Shown: piece by piece, positions 1-9,093 of the stretch
Layout of the letters: each line of letters opens with the position of its first letter
How positions within the stretch are numbered: the first letter of the stretch is position 1
Source: Bugula neritina
Lineage: Eukaryota > Bryozoa > Gymnolaemata > Cheilostomatida > Bugulidae
Reading direction: 5' to 3'
DNA length: 31,520 bases
NCBI GenBank assembly: GCA_964035545.1
Contig: CAXIUT010000146.1
Location: 1 to 31,520 of the forward strand
Translations under genes and position numbers: made by a program
Notes under the pieces: model-generated
Databases searched by the model: none
Seen by the model: the letters and a program-made list of their open reading frames with translations, nothing else
What the model was told of the DNA's origin: nothing

Positions 1-82
1 CCCAACCCCAACCCCCAACCCCAACCCCAACCCCAACCCCAACCCCAACCCCAACCCCAACCCCAACCCCAACCCCAACCCC
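1..82. repeat. Left telomere, (CCCCAA)n
   Basis: About 13 to 14 tandem CCCCAA units, with one CCCCCAA variant near the outer end, followed at once by AT-rich unique sequence. The C-rich strand reads 5' to 3' inward, as expected at the left end of a linear chromosome. C4A2 is the telomere unit of Tetrahymena-like oligohymenophorean ciliates, which points to a macronuclear chromosome end. Confidence 0.97.
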
Positions 83-274
83 TTAATATTATATCAACTC
101 AACATAAAATAGATAAATAATAAAGATTAATATATTGATAAAACAAGAATAGAATGGCTAGTTTTAAATATCTAGAACTACTTTTATGAGAATAATACCA
201 TTTTGTATAAGGTTGTAGGAATAGAGTATAAATTGAATTGAATAGTTCCATTTTCTATATTAAAAATATAACTA
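83..274. other. Left subtelomeric leader and promoter region
   Basis: 192 bp of AT-rich sequence between the telomere and the first start codon. It must hold the promoter of the DRC8-like gene, because nothing lies upstream except telomere. I see no repeat shared with the right subtelomere and no recognisable element. Confidence 0.5.
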
Positions 275-875
275 ATGCTGTGGGATAACAACCTGTCTAT
301 GACCTAAAAGGCTAAAAGAGAAGAATACCTTAAAACTAAAATCAGTTAAGGATTCACTCTCTTCTACGATAAAAAGAAAAACTACATAGAAAAAAAAGAA
401 GTCCCCTATGTCATGAGATATCTCGGACAGTTCCCCTCAGAAGCACAAGTCAGAGACGCCATTCTCCCAGAAGTAGCCATCTTATAACCTAGATCTAAGA
501 AGATGAACCTCTAGAATCAATCAAATATTCCAAATTCGAACCATACATGCTTAGAGGTATTCCCATGGTTATAAAGTTCTCAAATAGCAAGAATTTTAAC
601 CTGATGATCCAGAAACAGTACTAGCTGCTTTCAGATTATTAGACCCAGAAGGAAAAGGATACATAGAAATCGAGTAAATGAAACGTCACCTCTAGACATC
701 AGGTATTGAATTCGGATAGAAATAAACAAAAGATTTCGTTTAGTTTTCTACAAACAAAGACTCAGAAGCTAAAGTTATCTATTATGAAGATTATCTTTCA
801 AGATTATATAGTTTTGTTGACAAACATCTCTAAAACATAATGAAAGGATACCCAACTTATCAAGCAAAAAAATGA
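275..875 (+). CDS. DRC8/EFCAB2-like axonemal EF-hand protein
   Basis: A 186-aa protein after removal of two 20-nt introns (473-492 and 557-576). It resembles EFCAB2, subunit 8 of the nexin-dynein regulatory complex, which ties outer doublets and controls dynein in motile cilia. The N-terminal half has a degenerate EF-hand followed by YVMRYLGQFPSE, then a segment ending in KYSKFEPYML. The second EF-hand loop runs from Asp110 to residue 121 (DPEGKGYIEIE plus a TAA codon). Position 12 of the loop must be acidic, and TAA sits exactly there, supporting TAA = Glu. The splice sites were chosen because only that pair of 20-nt introns joins three frames into an EFCAB2-like alignment. The start is the first ATG of the open frame, and the single TGA ends it. 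Family assignment is from memory of the human protein; cilium function is inferred. Confidence 0.82.
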
Positions 876-952
876 TTATTAGAAACTTAACATTTAATAT
901 CCATTTTATAGTTTTTTTTTATTAAGAATAAATATCTTAATTGCCACACAAT

Positions 953-1405
953 ATGGATGAACAAACATACGTTATGGTTAAGCCTGAAGGAGTTCAAAGA
1001 AATAAAATAGGAAACATCATATCTCGATTTGAATAAAAAGGATATCAGCTCAAAAATATGAAAATGACAATACCAACTCAAGAACTCATCTCTCAACACT
1101 ACGGATACCTTCACTAACAACCCTTCTTTCCAGCTTTAGTCGATCACTACGTCTCCTCTGGACCAGTTGTATGCATGGTATGGCAAGGGCAAGGTGTAGT
1201 AGCAGCCGGAAGAAGACTTCTAGGCATCACAGATCCTCACCTCTCCAATCCCCAGACCATCAGAGGAGACAACGCAGTCCTCCTTTCTAGAAATGTATGT
1301 CATGCATCTGATAGCGTTGGAAACGCCAAAAGATAGATCAATATCTGGTTTCAAAGCTAGCTTATTGATTGGAATCAACATAGCCATAAATGGATTTACT
1401 AATGA
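953..1405 (+). CDS. Nucleoside diphosphate kinase
   Basis: A 150-aa intron-free protein of normal group I NDPK length. The enzyme moves the gamma phosphate of ATP onto NDPs through a phospho-histidine. Visible hallmarks are the N-terminal [11 protein letters not shown] (Lys10), [14 protein letters not shown] and the active-site signature NVCHASDS with His117. The C-terminus reads KR-x-INIWF, S-x-LIDW and WIY-x, where each x is TAG or TAA; in essentially all NDPKs these residues are Glu (EI-LWF, EELVDW, WIYE). This gene alone nearly settles the reassignment of both codons. It starts 77 bp after the stop of the upstream gene on the same strand. Its stop is only 20 bp from the stop of the convergent RecQ-like gene. 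Cytosolic or ciliary location cannot be told from the sequence. Confidence 0.96.
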
Positions 1406-1425
1406 TATTAATTTTCGATGTATAA

Positions 1426-3564
1426 TCATTCTAACTTAATTTTTTTATTTCCAAACATTCTCCCTACAGTCTCCATCAACTCCTAGTACTTCAAACGACG
1501 ATATCGACCAAAGATCATGTCCTCTTTAAATCTGCCAGCTCTACCCTTCTACACACCCTGTAGTACCAAAACCAACTCATGATCACTCAAATATATGTCC
1601 TAGTTGTGTCTGATCCACTACTCGATTTCAGATGTCAAAAGGTTGCTTTTGTGATAACTGTCTAATGTGTTACTTGATAGATCCTTTTCCTAAGTTTTGA
1701 AGAAATTCAGTAAAATCTACTTTTTCTGAAGAGCTTTTTCTCGTCGGGTAAGTTCAATACTTGAATAAGCACAGCTTTTGAACATTTAGAAAGATTTATC
1801 TAACCTTTTAGCTTACATTGTTACAGGATTGTTGATTGTTTGATGAACAAGAGACCATTCTACATCTTAATAATTCTTTAAGATTTTGATTTGGATGGCT
1901 TCTTCACTGATCTTATATCTGATATTTTATCTTTTTAAGTCCTAAAGAATAGATTTAATTGTTTTTTGCAATTTAGTTGATATATTAAGCAAATTAACCT
2001 TTCTCCTTGTCTCCTATATCTAGGGAAACTCCTTTTTCATCCTTGACAAACACTCAATATCGATTTCAATTTCATACATAGTTCGATAGTTTATCCCTAA
2101 AACACAATTAGTTTCCAAAGAATTTATAATTTTGTTAAATACCTTTGTAGATATCTCATATTTCTTGCAAAAAGTATTTATTTTTAACACTTTCTACTCA
2201 TCCTTTTAGACATATTGCTTGCTAACAGTATAATTATCCAACAACTTGTCTTCAATACAATCAGAATAATATCTTTTACGACTTTGTTATTCCTTTTTCA
2301 AAGGCTTTTCCACCATTTTCATCACAACTTTCTGAAGATACTCCATAGTCATCAACTCAGAAGTTATTCCGTTACGATAGTTGTAATAGTCATTCTCAGA
2401 AAACAATAACAACTTGTCTTTTGTAGTAAAACATGATTAAGTAAATTTAACCACATCAGTAAAGGAATAATAGATAGCCAAATCGAAATGGCAAAACCTC
2501 AAGAAGTCAGTATTTCTAGTTATAGTTATCTCACAATTACCAATCTTCTTGATAACCTAGAAAGCCTTCTCCTCATCTCGTTACTCACACCTATCCATCA
2601 TTTATTCCACAACGAAATCATTCAATTCTGTCTGATTCAAGTAATCAAACAAATTAATTGAAGTTTTAGACTCCATCATCAACTTTTTATTCAAGGCATA
2701 CCCTTCCTGTCTTTTATTGACCAAAATAACTATCTTTTTATACTCTGACTTCTGAAGATAAGATAACATAGTTTTAAATTTGTCTTCTTGAGTTGTTTTC
2801 AAGACTATAAAGTTATACTAGCTAGAACGAGGACGGTTGATTTCCTTCATATGCATCTCCTTTATGAGTTGATGATAGTGTTAAGGCATCAAAGTATGAT
2901 AGAGAGCCAATATTCTGTTAGGACTTGTTCTTGATACTATCTTTGACAAAAGCTGGTGATGATTTTCATACAAGTGCATGTCAGGGATAATAATAAGATC
3001 ACATTCGAACGTATGATACTCTTCTGATTTGAAGAGAGCAGGAGTTATGAATAGAAGTTTCAATTTTTTGAGCTAGTAGAGTTAAAGAACTCTAATTTTG
3101 TCTTACTCTTACTGACTACTACTGAGTACACCCCATTTCAATTTGCTTAATCTGCCAATTTATTCCATTTTTCCGATCCAATACCCAGGATATTCAGTCA
3201 CAATAACAGCAGTTCCCTCTATTTTTTGATGAAGTATATGCAACAATCTAGCAACGGATTGAAATTGAATATAGGCTAGTCCACAATAGTCTTAAGTTTA
3301 TTAAAGCCATTAGCAGATATTTTTGATTTATTCAGTAACAGATAACATAGTCTGTTTGCAGACTGATTCATTGATTTAGCTTTTAAGCTGATGAGAGTCA
3401 TTGAAGATATGTTAAAAATCTTTATCAAGACTGACCTTTAACAGAGATTACTTCAAGAGAGTTTTTTTGACAGATTGGTCATATTGATAGTGAATGTTGT
3501 CACGAATTACATCAGCCAGTTCGTGACTTTCGTTGGGATTCACATTTTCTTGCTCTTCAATCAT
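1426..3564 (-). CDS. RecQ-like protein with degenerate helicase motifs
   Basis: A 712-aa intron-free frame. The middle follows the order of a RecQ helicase: a motif Ia-like GTAVIVTEYPGY (about 117-128), SSSQ (148-151, where RecQ has its QQ run), KLKLLFITPALF (where RecQ has LLYVTPE), DLIIIPDMHLYEN at the DEAH position (189-201), RILALYHTL (like ALTATAT), KIVILVNKRQEGYALNKKL (like motif IV), and AIYYSFTDVVKFTES, where RecQ has VIHYDLP..IE.YYQE. The C-terminal part (about 655-700) resembles the tail found in some RecQ proteins. Key catalytic elements are missing: no GKT/GKS Walker A, DEAH reads PDMH, and the GRAGRDG arginine-finger motif is absent. It is therefore probably inactive as an ATPase. 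RecQ ancestry is inferred from motif order only; a diverged family unique to ciliates is the alternative. Confidence 0.5.
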
Positions 3565-3603
3565 ATATTCAAACTAATATCAGTTAAATTATAAAATACT
3601 ATA

Positions 3604-5482
3604 ATGCATAGCGGTTAAAACAAAGCCAACGCACGAGGACCACTCATAGGTACCCACCTCTTCACACAGCCGTCATCAAAATAGAAATAGACCAAAATAG
3701 AACAGACAGAATCTTCCTACACCAAAACGACTCAGACTCCCTGCTCGCAGAATAGTTCATAGACAAACACTAACTCAATCCAGTACTAGTCAGCCATATC
3801 TACTAAAGAATCAAATATAGTAGATAAAGTGTAGAATAAAACCTGACTCTCACTCCTAGAAATAACTAGTCAAAAAACTAATACGAGAAAAACAACTATA
3901 AATTAGAAACACCTGTAAACTACATAAACGATCGATACTACGAATAGCAATCATTTGGTACTGGTATAATAAAGAAAAAGACAGATAAAGATAACAAATA
4001 CCAACACATAAAAAATAAATATGAATTCGATCAAGATGATAACTATCTCATAAGATAGAATGAAGAATAATTATTTACAGATAGATAATAACATAGAAAA
4101 TCAACTAAAAATAATTATTAACCTACAACCAAACAATCAATACTGAAAAATAAATAATTTATAATCTACGATAAATAACAAGAATAATAAAGATAAAATA
4201 ATCTATTCAATCAACCAAAAAACAAACACAACTATCGCTAGCTATCAGCTCCTAAAATAAAAGATCAATACCGCTATCACAACCACCTGAATTCAGATAA
4301 AAAACAAAGAAACGTACTATAGATAATAACCCAACAATAACAAAACAAAATAGGCCAGTCAAAATCAATGATAAAACTATAAAAGAAATAACCACAACAA
4401 GTACATAATCTAGCACCAACAACAACTCAAAAAGAAACAAATTATAATAAACCATTTCATGTAAAAATAATAAAAAGATAATAAATGGAATCATTGAATA
4501 GTTCATTAAAAAAGAGCAAATCAAAACAATAAATATCAAGAATAAATCAAAATGTAACAAGAAGATTATATAACTAGCAATAGATAAAGAAAAATTATTT
4601 ACAAAAGATAAAATAGAAAGCAAAAAAAGATAAATAATTATAGTATGATAAATAACTAACTTTAAAACCTAATATCAATAAAGTTAGTAAAGTTATAGCA
4701 TAAGATAGAAAAAATAATACTCCTTTGTAGATATATCTAATAGAAGAGGGTAAAAAAATAAATAATAAAATACAATAAAATCATCATAAAAAAATATAAT
4801 AGTAAATGAAAAATTGTTCATTCAAACCCACCATCAACCAAATCAGCCAAAAAATAAATTAATCTAGATCCAGTAAAATCAAATATAGAAAATAATATAA
4901 AATTAAATCAACTTTAAACCTTAAATCAATTAAGTTACCTTAGAATTAATGAAAAATAAAGGTAACTTCTAATAAAGACAAAAATAATATCTCTAAAATA
5001 AACATTAAAAATTAGCATAACTTGTATAATAAAAATTACTAGCTTAAAAAATAGACTTATCTACTGGACAACAACTCTTCAAACCCATCATCAACGACAT
5101 AGGGGTCAGATAAAATCAAGGCCACAACATTGGCAACTACCTCCACAACATCAACAAGAATATACCTGTTGATAACAACTCACCGAAAAGGCCAAGAATT
5201 AGTGAATCATCAAACAACATGGTAGAACATATGCACATGAAAAGAATAGCATGGTTATTTGGATAGTTAGATAGCGACCAAGATGGCATGATATCTGCCC
5301 AGAAGATCAATATCGATGGGATCAGTCCATAGATACTATCAATCATAAAACCTATTTTATTTTAGATGTAAGAAATCAATTAACAGTTGACTTTGGAGTA
5401 GTTTAAAAATGCTATAGATATTTTACATAGAAAATTAAATATTTTAGAAAAGAATGTCCTTTATACTCAAAAATGCAAATGA
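3604..5482 (+). CDS. F-x-P repeat and EF-hand protein, frame break near 4850
   Basis: Starts 39 bp from the divergent RecQ-like start. A 20-nt intron (3650-3669) joins the first 15 codons to KIEIDQNRTDRIFLHQNDS, an N-terminal module with a predicted ubiquitin-like beta pattern. A long Lys/Glu-rich region follows, with repeats of the form LKPNIN, FKPTIN, FKPEIN and LFKPIIN about 60 to 80 residues apart. A C-terminal EF-hand-like loop reads DSDQDGMISAQK, with Lys at position 12 instead of Glu, followed by LTLEEFKNAIDIL. The same layout recurs in many ciliate proteins; I do not know its function and infer a cytoskeletal role. The frame changes at the A6 tract near 4849-4854: one more A would keep FKPTIN and FKPEIN in one frame. 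A 62- or 71-nt intron starting at 4873 is the alternative. The final TGA is 86 bp before the internal telomere block. Confidence 0.7.
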
Positions 5483-5567
5483 TTTTATTTTAACAAACAA
5501 TATCTACTATATGTATAATAATGACTTAATAGTAATATATGCATAATGATAACATAATAGCACTTTT

Positions 5568-5642
5568 GGGGTTGGGGTTGGGGTTGGGGTTGGGGTTGGG
5601 GTTGGGGTTGGGGTTGGGGTTGGGGTTGGGGTTGGGGTTGGG
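5568..5642. repeat. Internal telomere block, (GGGGTT)12 plus GGG
   Basis: Twelve perfect GGGGTT units and a terminal GGG inside the window. The G-rich strand reads left to right, the orientation of a right-end telomere for the DNA to its left. The DNA on its right is not preceded by CCCCAA, so the block is not the left telomere of that DNA. Together with the telomere at 1-82 it delimits a 5.6-kb piece carrying four genes. See the findings for the competing explanations (artificial join or true interstitial telomeric repeat). Confidence 0.97.
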
Positions 5643-7481
5643 AATATCACCAACACGATTCCCATCACCGACAATATCACAATACATACTATCAACACAT
5701 AAACCAAGGAATCAGTGGGCAATATATATATCTTTATACTCCATCTATAATATCACAATAGTTACGAATCAGTCTACCCTCCACTGAATACAGCCAATTG
5801 ACTATTAGGTATAATCGGTGACCAAGATCGAGAAGAACCCAAATGACCGATTGTAAATTGCTAGATATAGTTATTCGATCGACCAAGACCAGCTACCACA
5901 TAAGACGTAGGAATGGCATCATAGGCAGTTTGATACATTTGAGAATAAACAGCAGTTCTTTGACTACTTCCCAAAGAATTAAGCCAGTAAAACGTAGCAC
6001 CAGCTACCTGCGTTCCAGAACCAGAGGAAACACCATTTGTTCCATATCCTTTAATATAAAAATTATTCTGATTTAGATAGTTATTATAAAGAACCATAGT
6101 AGAACCATTACTCAATGTTATCATAATATCAACAATCCTAAATATAAGTATAATATACCCATTCTACAACACATCAAAGAAATTAACATGAGAAATATTG
6201 AACTCATTACTAGCAAATTAGTTAACTGCATTCTAGTATACATCATAAGACTAAAAACCCTCTTCATCAGTATTATAGTTATTTTTGTATACCTGAACTA
6301 CATTTAATTATTCCTTAAGACACGTAAACATCAAATCAGCATACCCATCGATATTCAAATCACCAAAGTGGATATGTTGCTATAATAGAGTACATTTTTA
6401 AGGAAGAGATATTATTTTAGGAAAAATCCAAATAAAATTAAACGTTGTCTTGCCTGATATGCAAAACTAGTCAGGCGTGTTTTAGCTATTTTGAAATATC
6501 ATCAAACTAGTACTGTTGGCCAATATTAACTAGTGCTGGCCATCATAGTCTACCTTTATTATTATATCAATTTACATCGATAAAAGATAGTGATTTAAGG
6601 TTGTCTACACCCACTTATGACAATTTAAGTGTTTTACCTAATTTATAAAGATAAATACTCAAGAAAAATCCTTTGTCATAGTAAACCCAAAACTATATTT
6701 CTTATTTATTGTTAGTAAGAACCAACTAAGGATTACAATCATTAGTCAAATCAATAAAACTATTCCAATGTCTATCACTAAACCCAACCTTCTCATTGGT
6801 CGTCACGTTAGTCAAAGTCTACCACTTCAATGAGGTACTAAATACCAATAAAACTACTAGCTATTAGCTATAAAACTAAATATCCTACGAGTCATAGTTT
6901 AACTATCAAATAACAACAAATATCCCATTCTAGCCCCATTAACATTAGACTAAAAGAGTATGGGTTGAGTAGTAGGTTGAAAATTTTGTATATAACTAGA
7001 TTTAGAATTAAACGACATCCTACTCTGAATCATAGGATAAAGACAATTAGTCCCATTAGAGTATTTGCCCCAAACAGTCACATCCAACTTCCCATCTCCA
7101 TTCGCATCATCTACACTAGATTCATATCATACATAAATAAGCAGATAAAGCTTAACATCCACTTTAAGGTTAGATTGAATACTGTTGAGTATAAAGTCCA
7201 TTATTATCGCCTTAGGTTTGGTAGTAATAAATCAAAATATTTTTAGATTATGTATTAAGAGCCACATAATCAGCTCGAAGGTCGTTATTGAAATCGCCAT
7301 AGCCTAGTATTTTATTTTTAAGTGAAGAATTATCATTATTTAGCTATATTTTATAAACTCCTTCTTCAGGATATGAGAAATCAAATAAACGAGTTAAGAA
7401 ACAGTTCGACCGGTCTGAACATTTAGAATAAATTGATTGAATTAGAAACAATAGAAATACTACCTGCTTGACCCTATTCAT
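5643..7481 (-). CDS. ITFG1/TIP-like FG-GAP membrane protein, 3' end lost
   Basis: About 577 aa remain. It is a type I membrane protein like human ITFG1 (T-cell immunomodulatory protein), a beta-propeller ectodomain protein. It has a signal peptide ([19 protein letters not shown]), FG-GAP/Ca-binding turns ([54 protein letters not shown]), the family block GLGRSNNYI followed by [11 protein letters not shown], and one C-terminal membrane helix ([20 protein letters not shown]). The conserved Gln of IPNSQL is CAA. Five introns of 20-22 nt (7111-7132, 6819-6838, 6554-6575, 6138-6158, 5745-5765) restore the frame each time and give a continuous alignment. The reading frame then enters the CCCCAA repeat and would encode Pro-Thr repeats. 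The real cytoplasmic tail and stop are missing. Family assignment is strong; function in ciliates is unknown. Confidence 0.88.
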
Positions 7482-7704
7482 ACTTATATTCTTATATTAT
7501 AATTCTAATCATCTTTTGATTATTAACAAAATCATAATTCTTGCTTAAATCATTTGAGTCAATATCTCATAGCTAGTTGATTTAATATGTCATAGTTAGT
7601 TGATATAATATATCATTCTTATTGATTAAAATTGATGTTGATTTATAGATAATAAATAAGTGCTATTTATAAGATTGAATAATTTGATTTATAATTGACT
7701 CTTT
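7482..7704. promoter_or_regulatory. Divergent promoter region with a 23-bp tandem repeat
   Basis: 223 bp between two divergent start codons. It holds two adjacent 23-bp copies of a TCATAG-TAGTTGAT-TAATAT unit (7567-7589 and 7590-7612, differing at a few positions) and the first TCAT of a third. Nearby is a TGAGTCA palindrome. A regulatory role is inferred only from position. Confidence 0.4.
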
Positions 7705-9039
7705 ATGCTCAAATCACCAGAACACTAAATGAAAATTAGAATAGCCTGTCTAGAAAACGTCCAGCAAAAAGCAGATTCAAACGTATAAAAATAAAAAGTA
7801 GCTGCTATCATCAAAAAACTTAACCTATCCAGAGATTACAAATAAGTCACAAGTGATCTACTAAATTTATAAAAAAATCAATTCAAAATATACTGTCTAC
7901 TACTAGATGGCTACAAAGGTTTTAGAAATTCATTTATTGAACTAGATAAATAAAGATAAATAAAATAAAATATAGATATTGATAACTATCTACTACAACT
8001 TGTCCCCAAAATTGCATTAACATCAGATAGATTAACACATGACGGAGTCATCTCTAAATATTTTGTGTTATTTTTGAAATAGTTTACTAAAAAATATCCC
8101 AGTTATGATAGAGACTTTCTCAATGTTTGGAAAACTCAAGCTGCTAAGTTGATGGAATAATAAGCTAGAAGAAGATAAAAAGCAGAACAAGCTAAAGAAG
8201 TAGCTAAAGGATTAAAAGAACCAAATAAAGCACCCAGACAACAAGAATCAGATGATGACTCAAGTTCATAAAAAACACCACCACCAAAATTGAAAACTCA
8301 TCAATAAAAAATCCAATAAGCCAAAGAAAGATAGAAATAGAAGTAAAGACAAAAGCAACTGAGATAATAATAATAAAGAAAAAGATAAGAAGATAAGAGA
8401 AAAAGATAATAATATCAAAAAAAAGCAGATCATCGATAATCTTCAAAAATCAGCTATAAAAAAGGAAATTACATTGAAAAATATTTACTATCAAGAAAAG
8501 ATCTACATTTTGAAAAGAATAAATCTAAAGAAGTAGCATAATACTTATAAGCTAAACTAGATCAATTCATGAAAACTGCCATCGAGTCTATGTACGATAT
8601 CGCATGTCTAAAAAACAAGAAAGATCCAAGATTTGGAAATTAATTAGGTTACTTTGCTTAAGATAACAAAAGAGTACAAACAACCCAGTAGTTTTACTTT
8701 TAACCTAACAGCAAAATCAACAGTCTCTTCTACCCCCATAAACATGAACTCTATTCCAACCTAAGAATCAGATAAATCAAAGAAGAAGAAGAACTGAGGT
8801 TAAAACTCTAACAAAAGACAAATGAAGCAGATAAAAAGATCGACAAACGTATTTAAAACTACATTCTTAAGCCAAGACCTAAATAGTCTGATTTTACTAT
8901 GATTCCTTTCAGAGAATAAAAAGACGGATACCGCAGCAAAACAATAACTATCAGTCCAGAACATGTCATTTACTACCTTGAAAACCACCCTTGGCTCAAA
9001 AATTCACTTCTTCTTTTTAATGTTTACCACCGATTTTGA
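7705..9039 (+). CDS. Lys/Glu-rich coiled-coil protein of unknown function
   Basis: A single uninterrupted frame of 444 aa. An N-terminal helical domain (about 1-150, with IYCLLLDGYKGF and SKYFVLFLKEFTKKY) is followed by a charged region with many EKER and REEEERKREE stretches, about residues 190-260, predicted as a single alpha-helix or coiled coil. A C-terminal domain ends in HVIYYLENHPWLKNSLLLF. The charged region contains four consecutive TAA codons (8365-8376); reading them as Glu gives a normal alternating K/E helix, while Gln would give an odd Q-run. The start is the first ATG; an in-frame ATG 24 bp downstream is possible. The stop lies 54 bp from that of the convergent gene. I do not recognise the family. 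Confidence 0.8.
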
Positions 9040-9093
9040 TATATATCCTCAATATTTAATCATTTAAATAGTTAAAAAAATATCATTTTATAT

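Noticed and set aside
953-1405. TAA/TAG read as glutamine (Tetrahymena/Paramecium code)
   Set aside because: Gln would replace invariant Glu in NDP kinase, RCC1, Bud23 and an EF-hand loop, whereas conserved Gln positions use CAA/CAG.
4932-4968. Hairpin (10-bp inverted repeat) as a transcription terminator
   Set aside because: It lies inside coding sequence and ciliate Pol II genes do not use such terminators.
4949-5482. A separate EF-hand gene starting at an ATG at 4949
   Set aside because: The same frame carries a family-type FKPEIN repeat upstream of that ATG, so the EF-hand part is the C-terminus of the gene starting at 3604.
5507-5787. Open frames across the internal repeat giving Pro-Thr or Gly-Leu runs, possibly a repeat protein
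   Set aside because: They are translations of GGGGTT/CCCCAA telomere DNA; the flanking residues belong to the ITFG1-like gene or to noncoding DNA.
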